Below, one piece after another: positions 1 through 5,761 of a DNA stretch of 7,653 bases. Under the pieces are notes generated by a model. It was given only the letters and a program-made list of their open reading frames with translations. It made no database searches and had not been told where the DNA came from. Each line of letters opens with the position of its first letter. The stretch's first letter is position 1. Source of the DNA: Candidatus Bathyarchaeota archaeon (GTDB lineage Archaea > Thermoproteota > Bathyarchaeia > RBG-16-48-13 > GCA-020355125); contig JAOZHK010000117.1 in the NCBI GenBank assembly GCA_026014905.1, positions 1-7,653 of the forward strand, written 5' to 3'. The translations under genes were made by a program, and so were the position numbers.

Positions 1-278
1 GCTTCGCCTAACATGTTACTAAGAGGTGATTTCGCAAAGACGCCAAATTTGGATCCTGCGCATGGCACCATCGTTCCGGATACTGCACCGACCGCGAATA
101 TGAGGGGATTCGCGGGGTCAAAGGCATCGATACCTGGTGTCTGATTATCGATAAGTGTTTTGATGCCGAAGCCTGTACCGCCAATATAGGCTTTGGCAAA
201 ATCTTCTTCAAAGACTTGTGTCTTTGTGCGTCCACTTGTCAGATCGACGTGTAAAATTTTTCCTGTATATGTATGCAA
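1..278 (-). CDS. Aldehyde ferredoxin oxidoreductase, N-terminal part (runs off the left edge)
   Basis: About 92 N-terminal residues of a tungsten-pterin aldehyde:ferredoxin oxidoreductase, a family that oxidises aldehydes to carboxylic acids in the cytoplasm and reduces ferredoxin. The fragment opens with the family's TGKILHVDLTSG strand, continues with AYIGGTGFGIKTL (near residues 30-42), then DPANPLIFAVGAVSGT (54-69) and the pterin-side segment PCAGSKFGVFAKSPL (72-86). The usual GGRG and GR(F/Y) arginines are T35 and K77 here, so this is a divergent subfamily. A TTG start at 278 is chosen because AGGAAGGG lies 9 nt upstream and the protein then begins at the conserved strand. An in-frame ATG at 317 would add 13 residues but has no spaced ribosome-binding site. 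It lies downstream of a MoaD-like gene on the same strand, probably co-transcribed. The C-terminal part with the [4Fe-4S] ligands is outside the window, so substrate class cannot be told. Confidence 0.85.
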   Translation of the reverse strand, partial: MHTYTGKILHVDLTSGRTKTQVFEEDFAKAYIGGTGFGIKTLIDNQTPGIDAFDPANPLIFAVGAVSGTMVPCAGSKFGVFAKSPLSNMLGE

Positions 279-286
279 ATTGATTT

Positions 287-294
287 TCCCTTCC
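287..294 (-). promoter_or_regulatory. Ribosome-binding site deciding the AOR TTG start
   Basis: On the minus strand an AGGAAGGG-like purine run sits 9 nt before TTG 278. The competing ATG at 317 has only GGA directly abutting it, which is too close to act as a Shine-Dalgarno site. This favours the TTG start. Confidence 0.5.
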
Positions 295-357
295 TGCAAA
301 CCCTGTATCTTTATCATTCCTTTATATTTTTATTTGTTTTTATCCTTCAACACGATT

Positions 358-645
358 CTAGCCTCCACCAGTAAAGAGAGGAAGAATTGTAAGAGAATCA
401 TGCGTGTTTAGGAGGGTGGTTAACCCGTCGAGTTGTCCGGTGGCTGTGCCATTGACCGTGATGAGGATTCCTTCGCGGAGTCCTTGTTTCGAATCATCGA
501 GGACTTCGGCTTCAAATTCTGAACCATATTTCTTGGCCAACTGTTGGAGAATTGCTAGAACAGTGCTTTTCTGCGTATTATCGATCATTTCGTCTCGGCG
601 ACCGACAATCGCGCGGATTTGGCCCATGTATTGTATTTTGACCAT
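358..645 (-). CDS. MoaD/ThiS-family ubiquitin-like sulfur carrier
   Basis: A 95-residue protein of the MoaD/ThiS beta-grasp fold. MoaD carries sulfur as a C-terminal thiocarboxylate for molybdopterin/tungstopterin dithiolene synthesis. Visible features are an N-terminal strand (VKIQYMGQIRAI), a helix with VLAILQQLAKKYGSEFE (about 29-45), ILITVNGT (about 61-68) and the DSLTILPLFTGGG tail, which ends in the Gly-Gly needed for adenylation and thiocarboxylation. Length fits the family (about 80-95). ATG 645 is used; a GAGAAG-like purine run lies 10-12 nt upstream. The stop is 40 nt ahead of the AOR ATG on the same strand, so the two probably form an operon in which this protein serves the AOR's pterin cofactor. 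MoaD-like genes are known neighbours of AOR genes. A tRNA-thiolation (SAMP/Urm1-like) role cannot be excluded from sequence alone. The tail has three glycines rather than two. Confidence 0.85.
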   Translation of the reverse strand: MVKIQYMGQIRAIVGRRDEMIDNTQKSTVLAILQQLAKKYGSEFEAEVLDDSKQGLREGILITVNGTATGQLDGLTTLLNTHDSLTILPLFTGGG

Positions 646-705
646 GATGTAACTTCTCAGTGAAATGAGTGATTTAAAACTGTTGGTAAAGGAACTATTT
701 CACTA

Positions 706-740
706 TCACAAGGTATATAACGTATGTTATTTATAAATTT
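706..740 (-). promoter_or_regulatory. Candidate archaeal promoter for the moaD-AOR genes
   Basis: Within the divergent gap, the palindromic TTTATAAA (730-737), preceded on the minus strand by an A-rich BRE-like AAAAT, looks like an archaeal TATA box. A second TATA-like element, TTATATACC on the minus strand, lies near 712-720. Initiation about 25 nt downstream would give a leader of roughly 40-60 nt before ATG 645. This is inferred from motif and position only. The palindrome could also act toward the plus strand. Confidence 0.35.
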
Positions 741-800
741 TAGTGAAAAAGTAACTACAAAACGAACACAATGAACGGCCAATCACACCAAGTGGCTAAT

Positions 801-816
801 TAAAAAAGTATATTAA
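801..816 (+). promoter_or_regulatory. Candidate archaeal promoter for the polyferredoxin-hdrACB operon
   Basis: TAAAAAAGTATATTAA reads as an A-rich BRE followed by a TATA-like box on the plus strand. Initiation about 25 nt downstream would leave a leader of roughly 65 nt before the TTG at 903. The rest of the divergent gap (646-902) is AT-rich. I see no RNA gene and no convincing operator repeat in it. Confidence 0.35.
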
Positions 817-888
817 GAGAAAGATTAGATGGATGAATATCAAATCTGTCCCCCTGTTCCTAATAAACTGAAAATAACAAATTACATC

Positions 889-893
889 GAGGG
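889..893 (+). promoter_or_regulatory. Ribosome-binding site of the polyferredoxin gene
   Basis: GAGGG lies 9 nt before TTG 903 and 15 nt before the in-frame ATG 909. The spacing favours TTG, giving two extra N-terminal residues. Confidence 0.5.
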
Positions 894-902
894 AAGATCC
901 CC

Positions 903-1832
903 TTGCCGATGAAACGAGAAAAAATTGAAGATGATGATAGCTTAACCCTAAGCCAAATTCTCTACGCAAAACGCTTCGACTTAACCCTTGATCGAAATCT
1001 CTGTACCGGGTGTGTTCTATGTACACTCGCATGTCCTCGAGAAGCCATTACCCTTAAACCAGTTCCGAAAGATAGCGAGGGCATCGCCCAACCTCCCCTC
1101 GTGGATATTGACGAGGACAAGTGTGACTACCACGCAATCTGTGCCGTAACCTGCCCATTCGGTGCATTGAAAATTCGAGTCAATGGCGAAGAATCGAATC
1201 CTGCCGTGGAAAAGGAAGCGTATCCCCTTCTCGTTCGAGACATTGAAATCGATAACGAGCGATGCGACCCAGAATGCACGATATGTCAAGAGAAATGCCC
1301 ACTTGACGTCATCACAGTACGCTTTGAGCCCCTGTCCCCAGAGGAAATAGCGGAGCGCAAAAAGAAAGGATTGCCAGACACCACTGAAAAAACCATTGTG
1401 GATGTCAAAACAGAGCTCTGTGCTACCTGTCGAGTCTGTGAAGCGGAATGCCCTGCGCAAGTGATTCGCGTCACGAAATTTTTCGAAGGCTCGATCGACA
1501 TCAATCAGGAGCTCTGCCCTGAAGACTGTCAAGACTGCTATGACGTTTGTCCCGTGGATGCGCTCTATCTAGGAGAAGACGGGAAAGTCTATGCAAATGA
1601 TATGTTCTGCATTTACTGTGGAGCTTGCCTCAATGTGTGTCCTCGCCCCGAAGCGCTCGAACTGTGCCGAACAGGCGTCCGCCACACGCCCATCAAGTCA
1701 GGGGCATGGAACAAGGCTTTGGAACGTTTAACGTCTACCGAGGGCATGAATCGTGAGTTTAAAGCAAAACGCGCTGCGAAAGCTATCGATGCAGTTAAGA
1801 AATTACGTACCCCAAAAAGTGAAGAAACATGA
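903..1832 (+). CDS. Polyferredoxin with six [4Fe-4S]-type motifs, Hdr-associated
   Basis: A soluble 309-residue multi-cluster ferredoxin, likely an electron wire for the Hdr complex encoded next. Cluster motifs in order: CxxCxxCxxxCP at 34-45; a variant at 74-85 where His77 stands in the second-cysteine position (CDYHAICAVTCP); CxxxCxxCxxxCP at 121-133; CxxCxxCxxxCP at 173-184; CxxxCxxCxxxCP at 205-217; and CxxCxxCxxxCP at 236-247. Motifs 3+4 and 5+6 look like two copies of one two-cluster module, since the first of each pair carries the same extra residue. The N-terminus is acidic (EDDDS) and the last 60 residues are Lys/Arg-rich and cysteine-poor. There is no signal peptide or membrane segment. 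TTG 903 is preferred on ribosome-binding-site spacing; ATG 909 is the alternative. The stop overlaps the hdrA start (ATGA), implying translational coupling. MvhB-like polyferredoxins are the nearest functional analogue, but orthology is not claimed. Confidence 0.9.
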   Translation: MPMKREKIEDDDSLTLSQILYAKRFDLTLDRNLCTGCVLCTLACPREAITLKPVPKDSEGIAQPPLVDIDEDKCDYHAICAVTCPFGALKIRVNGEESNPAVEKEAYPLLVRDIEIDNERCDPECTICQEKCPLDVITVRFEPLSPEEIAERKKKGLPDTTEKTIVDVKTELCATCRVCEAECPAQVIRVTKFFEGSIDINQELCPEDCQDCYDVCPVDALYLGEDGKVYANDMFCIYCGACLNVCPRPEALELCRTGVRHTPIKSGAWNKALERLTSTEGMNREFKAKRAAKAIDAVKKLRTPKSEET

Positions 1833-4312
1833 CGCAAACTTCTAAATCCGAAGAGATTGAACCCGAAGGAGAACCTCGCGTTGGCGTATTCATCTGTCAT
1901 TGTGGCTTAAACATTGCTGGTACGCTAGACATTGCGGAGCTGGTCAATTTCTCGCAAGAACTACCCAATGTAGTCTATGTGAAAGAAAACCGATATACTT
2001 GTGCTGACCCTGGACAAACCGAGATTCGAGCAGGGATTGAAGAAAACAATCTCAATCGAGTCGTTGTTGCTGCCTGTTCACCCCGTATGCACGAAGCAAC
2101 TTTTCGACAAACCGTGGAAGACGCGGGATTGAATCCGTTTCTCTTTGAAATGGCAAATATTCGTGAAATGTGTTCATGGGCGCACCCTAGCATCCCTGTG
2201 CAAGCGACCGATAAAGCGAAGGAAATCATTCAAATCGCCGTCGCCAAAGTACGCCTTCTCGAACCATTAACTAAATTCAAAGTTCCAGTCACGAACCAAG
2301 CCATGGTCGTTGGAGGGGGAATCGCCGGTATCAATGCTGCGCTAGACATGGCGAACATGGGTTTCAAAGTGTACCTCGTCGAGAAAGATGAAAGTATTGG
2401 GGGCCACATGGCACAACTTGACAAAACCTTTCCCACACTCGATTGCTCCATCTGCATCGAAGGCCCCAAAATGGTCGAAGTAGCTCGAAACCCTAATATT
2501 GAAATCATCTCCTTCGCTGACATCCTTCAGGTGGATGGATTTATTGGTAACTTTAAAGTCCGCATTCGAAAGAATGCGCGATTCGTAATTCCCGAAAATT
2601 GCACGGGCTGCGGCGAATGCGCAGATATTTGCCCCGTTGAGTATCCCAACCAATGGGAGATGAATCTTGGTACACGCCGCGCCATCTCTGTTCCCTTTCC
2701 CCAAGCCGTCCCCCTCATCTTTACACTGGATAAGGATCACTGCATCGAATGCTTCAAATGCGTCGATGTCTGCGGAGCCCGCAACGCTATCGATTTTGAA
2801 CAACCAGAGGAAGAGATCGAGATTGAAGTGGGGACTATTACGGTTGCCACGGGCTTCGATATTTACTACCCGTATGATGATCCGCGATATGGTTATGGCA
2901 GATACCCCAACGTCATTACTGCCCTCGAAGCCGAACGATTAATAAACGCCGCCGGCCCTACCGGCGGCCACGTCATTCGAACATCAGACGGTAAAGAACC
3001 CCACTCCGTCGCTTTCATTCAATGCGTCGGATCACGGAATGTGAACAAGAATGAATATTGCACGGGCTTCTGCTGCATGTACTCGATCAAAGAAGCCATC
3101 CTCATTAAAGAACATGAACCAGATACCGAAATCTATATCCTGTACATGGATATGCGTACACCGTTCAAAGGTTTTGAAGAATTCTATCGTCGAGCTCGTG
3201 ACCTTGGCATCACCTTCATCCGTGGTCGCCCCTCTGAATTGATTGAAAATCCCGAAACCAATAATCTCATCATTCGAGCGGATGACACCATCTTAGGTGA
3301 ACCTGTCGAAATTGAAGCTGAAATGGTTATTTTGAGCACCGCCGGAGTTCCCAGCCCAGGCACGGACGACCTTGCCCGAATCCTGCACATCACGCGAGGG
3401 ACTGATGGCTTTTTCATGGAGAGTCATCCTAAATTGAAACCCATTGATACCCCTGTAGATGGCATCTTCCTGGCTGGCGCCTGCCAAGGCTTAAAGGATA
3501 TCCCCTACAGCGTCTCACAGGGAAGTGGGACTGCGGGACGAGCCGCCACAATACTATCGAAAGAAGAAGTGGAAATTGAGCCTATCGTAGCTGTCATCGA
3601 CCCAGCGAAATGTCAAAACGTCGATCGAAAATGTGGTATTTGTGTCCGCGCCTGCCCGTACACAGCGATTTCTGCCGAAGAGAAACAAGCAGCTGTCGTG
3701 AACCCTGCGATGTGTCACGGCTGCGGAACCTGTGTCGCTGAATGTCCAACAGACGCAATCACACAAAAACATTTTACCGACGAACAGATATTCTCCCAGA
3801 TCCGGAATGCTTTAGCTGATGATGCTGAAAACAAGATCATGGGCTTCCTCTGCAACTGGTGCTGTTATGCTGGAGCCGACCTAGCTGGAACGAGCCGCTT
3901 CGAATATCCCCCCCACATCCGCGTCATCCGCGTCATGTGTTCAGGACGAGTAGACCGCGATTTCATCTTGGAGTCATTTCGTCTCGGCGCTGGGATGGTC
4001 TTCGTGGGTGCATGCCACCTGCCCACCGACTGCCACTACATTTCTGGAAACTGGAAGATGAAAACCCGTATGGAAGCCCTGCACCGTATGCTCACGAAAC
4101 TGGGCATGACCTCCGAGCGATTACGAGTCGCCTATGTCTCAGCAGCCGAAGGGTTAATCTTTGCCAACACCATGAAAGAGATGGCGCGCCAGATCGAGGA
4201 CTTAGGCGAAGCCACAGTGAAGGCTGAAAATGCAAAGCTTAAACCCATTATCGAACGCATGCTTACTCGCAAAGGGTTACTTCCAATCAAAGCCACTGAG
4301 AGGAGGAAATAA
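1829..4312 (+). CDS. hdrA: HdrA-MvhD fusion, FAD-containing subunit of a heterodisulfide reductase-like complex
   Basis: An 827-residue flavoprotein at the centre of the Hdr complex, where HdrA splits or merges electron pairs at FAD. Domains: an N-terminal HdrA domain (about 1-150; C23, C25, C58, C83); a thioredoxin reductase-like FAD fold in two parts (about 157-250 and 325-590), with VVGGGIAG at 160-167 and CSIC at 206-209; an inserted ferredoxin with C258/C261/C264/C268 and C305/C308/C311/C315; the HdrA-specific cysteines C399, C411, C415 and C416; a C-terminal ferredoxin (C595/C602/C605/C609 and C629/C632/C635/C639); then an MvhD/FlpD domain (about 670-792) with C675, C678, C679, C704, C729 and C735 for a [2Fe-2S] cluster. 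Stand-alone HdrA is about 650 residues, so the extra length is the MvhD fusion, as in the HdrA2 type of Methanosarcina. The first motif of the C-terminal ferredoxin is stretched to Cx6CxxCxxxCP. Translation starts at the ATGA overlap with the polyferredoxin gene. Confidence 0.95.
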   Translation: MTQTSKSEEIEPEGEPRVGVFICHCGLNIAGTLDIAELVNFSQELPNVVYVKENRYTCADPGQTEIRAGIEENNLNRVVVAACSPRMHEATFRQTVEDAGLNPFLFEMANIREMCSWAHPSIPVQATDKAKEIIQIAVAKVRLLEPLTKFKVPVTNQAMVVGGGIAGINAALDMANMGFKVYLVEKDESIGGHMAQLDKTFPTLDCSICIEGPKMVEVARNPNIEIISFADILQVDGFIGNFKVRIRKNARFVIPENCTGCGECADICPVEYPNQWEMNLGTRRAISVPFPQAVPLIFTLDKDHCIECFKCVDVCGARNAIDFEQPEEEIEIEVGTITVATGFDIYYPYDDPRYGYGRYPNVITALEAERLINAAGPTGGHVIRTSDGKEPHSVAFIQCVGSRNVNKNEYCTGFCCMYSIKEAILIKEHEPDTEIYILYMDMRTPFKGFEEFYRRARDLGITFIRGRPSELIENPETNNLIIRADDTILGEPVEIEAEMVILSTAGVPSPGTDDLARILHITRGTDGFFMESHPKLKPIDTPVDGIFLAGACQGLKDIPYSVSQGSGTAGRAATILSKEEVEIEPIVAVIDPAKCQNVDRKCGICVRACPYTAISAEEKQAAVVNPAMCHGCGTCVAECPTDAITQKHFTDEQIFSQIRNALADDAENKIMGFLCNWCCYAGADLAGTSRFEYPPHIRVIRVMCSGRVDRDFILESFRLGAGMVFVGACHLPTDCHYISGNWKMKTRMEALHRMLTKLGMTSERLRVAYVSAAEGLIFANTMKEMARQIEDLGEATVKAENAKLKPIIERMLTRKGLLPIKATERRK
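2948..2968 (+). repeat. Perfect 8-bp GC-only inverted repeat inside hdrA
   Basis: GCCGCCGG (2948-2955) and CCGGCGGC (2961-2968) are perfect reverse complements separated by CCCTA. The RNA could form a very stable hairpin. It falls in codons 374-380 (AAGPTGG), near a conserved Gly-rich turn of HdrA, so codon choice for Ala/Gly may explain it. Confidence 0.55.
4301..4306 (+). promoter_or_regulatory. Strong Shine-Dalgarno site of hdrC
   Basis: AGGAGG lies 7 nt before ATG 4314 and sets the hdrC start. It overlaps the last codons of hdrA. It rules out a longer reading that would begin inside hdrA. Confidence 0.8.
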
Positions 4313-4313
4313 G

Positions 4314-4832
4314 ATGGAGATTCCACGAAAAATCAAAGAAACGTATCTACGCGTAGACCCCCACTTCAAACACGAACTACTTAAAGTACCTGGAGGCGAA
4401 ACCTTCAAATACTGCTACCAATGCGGAACCTGTACCGCCACATGTCCCGTAGCCAGGTTTACCGACGTCTTCCGACCGAACAAGATCATTCACCTCGCAA
4501 AACTTGGCATTCGCCGAGTAATATACAGTGATGCCGTTTGGCTCTGTGTAAACTGCTATTCATGCACAGAACGATGTCCCCAAGGCGTCAAAGTCGCAGA
4601 TGTCATGCGAGCACTCAAAAACATTGCAGTGGAAGAAGGATACATCCCTGATCATTCCCGAGAATTCTACACAAACATCATGAAGAACGGCCTAGTCTAT
4701 ACGATTCCACAATCACGCATTTCCCGACGAGCCAAGCTTGGTCTCCCACCTCTACCTCAAACCAAAATCAACGACCTTCAGAAATTAGCGAAATTAACCA
4801 ATATCCCCCGATTACTTGAAGGAGCAAAATAG
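4314..4832 (+). CDS. hdrC: HdrC, iron-sulfur relay subunit of a heterodisulfide reductase-like complex
   Basis: A 172-residue cytoplasmic protein with two classical [4Fe-4S] motifs: C34/C37/C40/C44-Pro and C78/C81/C84/C88-Pro. The spacing between them, and the RPNKIIHLAKLG and WLCVNCYSCTERCPQGV stretches, are typical of HdrC. In the Hdr family HdrC passes electrons from the flavin subunit HdrA to the active-site subunit HdrB. There is no membrane segment, so this is the soluble HdrC type rather than the membrane HdrDE type. ATG 4314 follows an ideal Shine-Dalgarno site and lies one base after the hdrA stop. The stop touches the GTG that is the earliest possible hdrB start. Length fits the family (about 170-190). 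The C-terminal 40 residues are basic and proline-bearing, with no cysteines. Confidence 0.95.
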   Translation: MEIPRKIKETYLRVDPHFKHELLKVPGGETFKYCYQCGTCTATCPVARFTDVFRPNKIIHLAKLGIRRVIYSDAVWLCVNCYSCTERCPQGVKVADVMRALKNIAVEEGYIPDHSREFYTNIMKNGLVYTIPQSRISRRAKLGLPPLPQTKINDLQKLAKLTNIPRLLEGAK

Positions 4833-4836
4833 GTGA
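4831..4836 (+). promoter_or_regulatory. Ribosome-binding site deciding the hdrB start
   Basis: AGGTGA lies 5 nt before ATG 4842. A second purine run, AAGGAG (4819-4824), lies 8 nt before GTG 4833. Both starts are in frame and differ by three residues (V/M-N-D). ATG 4842 is preferred because HdrB proteins usually begin MKYA(F/Y)-like, directly at the first strand. Confidence 0.5.
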
Positions 4837-4841
4837 ACGAT

Positions 4842-5708
4842 ATGAAATATGCGTTTTATCTTGGTTGCCTAATTCCCTATCGAGAGATGAGTTATGAAAT
4901 CTCCGCTCGACGAATCACTCGCGAACTCGATATCGAACTCGTGGACATGCCAGATGCAAATTGTTGTGGCCTCCCCGTGGACCCTGTCGATCATGAAATG
5001 ATGCTATTACTTGCAGCACGCAATCTGTGCATTGCGGAATCAATGGGACATGACATATTCACCCTGTGCAACGGATGTACAGGTGTCCTCGTTAAAGTCA
5101 ATAAAATGCTCAAACAAGACCGGGATCTCCGGACCCAGATTAACGAGCAGCTTAAAACCATTGACATGGAGTTTCAGGGGAAAATCGAAGTGAAACATAT
5201 GGTCCAAGTCTTACTCGAAATGGGTTTGGACGACCTCAAACAACGTATCACACAACCCTTGTCGAAACTCACAGTCGCAGGATATACCGGATGCCATATC
5301 TTTCGACCTTCAGAATTCATGGAAGTGAAAAATCCGGAAGAACCCACGCTTCTCTATGATTTAATCGAGGTCACTGGGGCTCGAAGTGTCCGATATCTCG
5401 ATGAATACCAATGTTGTGGCTTCGTTGAAGGCGCAATTGACAGCCAAATTCCCCTCTACCTCGCACGTGACCTCATCACCAACGCGAAAGAAGCAGGAGC
5501 CGATCTCATGGTCTCAATCTGTCCGGCATGTCACCAAGTATTAGACGCTCAACAAAGGAGAGCCGAACGCAACTTTAACGAAACCTATGATCTTCCTGTT
5601 CTGCATTACCCTCAATTACTTGGTCTAGCGATGGGTATTACTCCTGAAGAACTGGCAATAAAAGATCTCCGCGTCAACGCATCCAAGGTTCTTAACACCC
5701 TTACATAA
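4842..5708 (+). CDS. hdrB: HdrB, catalytic subunit with two CCG (non-cubane cluster) domains
   Basis: A 288-residue protein with the duplicated cysteine-rich CCG domain. In HdrB these domains hold two non-cubane [4Fe-4S] clusters that cleave the CoM-S-S-CoB disulfide. The first set is C9-x31-C41C42-x33-C76-x2-C79 (with NCCGLP). The second is C151-x39-C191C192-x34-C227-x2-C230 (with QCCGF and CPAC). Both sets are complete, so the subunit should be catalytically competent. No methanogenesis gene is in view, so the true substrate may be another disulfide or thiol, or another acceptor altogether. The start at ATG 4842 gives the normal MKYAFYLGCL opening; GTG 4833, which directly abuts the hdrC stop, would add three residues. 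It is the last gene of the packed hdrACB block, and two T-tracts follow it. Confidence 0.95.
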   Translation: MKYAFYLGCLIPYREMSYEISARRITRELDIELVDMPDANCCGLPVDPVDHEMMLLLAARNLCIAESMGHDIFTLCNGCTGVLVKVNKMLKQDRDLRTQINEQLKTIDMEFQGKIEVKHMVQVLLEMGLDDLKQRITQPLSKLTVAGYTGCHIFRPSEFMEVKNPEEPTLLYDLIEVTGARSVRYLDEYQCCGFVEGAIDSQIPLYLARDLITNAKEAGADLMVSICPACHQVLDAQQRRAERNFNETYDLPVLHYPQLLGLAMGITPEELAIKDLRVNASKVLNTLT

Positions 5709-5716
5709 TCCCAACA

Positions 5717-5742
5717 TTTTTTACACCCTACCATCCTTTTTT
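5717..5742 (+). terminator. Two T6 tracts after hdrB, likely archaeal termination signal
   Basis: Runs of six T at 5717-5722 and 5737-5742 follow the hdrB stop within a pyrimidine-rich spacer. Archaeal RNA polymerase often terminates at such U-tracts without a hairpin. They may end or attenuate the operon before the next gene. The motif is weak and the call is positional. Confidence 0.35.
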
Positions 5743-5746
5743 GTAT

Positions 5747-5752
5747 GAGGAG
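5747..5752 (+). promoter_or_regulatory. Ribosome-binding site deciding a TTG start
   Basis: GAGGAG lies 9 nt before TTG 5762. The earlier in-frame TTG at 5741 has only a pyrimidine-rich stretch upstream, so translation from there is unlikely. Confidence 0.6.
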
Positions 5753-5761
5753 AAGCCGAGA

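Noticed and set aside
404..652. Plus-strand open frame opposite the moaD-like gene
   Set aside because: Antisense to a recognisable MoaD-family protein with its Gly-Gly tail; no independent support.
646..902. AT-rich gap considered as a replication origin, RNA gene or repeat array
   Set aside because: No repeated origin boxes, no tRNA-like or snoRNA-like folding seen by eye, and no direct repeats with spacers; a divergent promoter region explains it.
1017..1532. Long minus-strand open frame of 171 codons opposite the polyferredoxin gene
   Set aside because: It lies wholly antisense to a clear six-motif ferredoxin, has no ribosome-binding site and its product matches no family I recognise.
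2342..2803. Minus-strand open frame of 153 codons opposite hdrA
   Set aside because: A shadow of the well-conserved HdrA coding frame; no start signal and no family features.
3919..3936. Tandem 9-bp repeat CCGCGTCAT x2 in hdrA
   Set aside because: It encodes RVI-RVM, which suits the beta strand before the MvhD-domain cysteine C704; only two copies, so probably chance codon use.
3859..4227. Plus-strand open frame of 122 codons inside the MvhD-encoding part of hdrA
   Set aside because: It is in another frame of a conserved domain, and its product is a low-complexity Pro/Arg/His-rich string.
4230..4313. Upstream extension of hdrC into the end of hdrA
   Set aside because: The AGGAGG site before ATG 4314 and the normal HdrC N-terminus show that translation begins at 4314.
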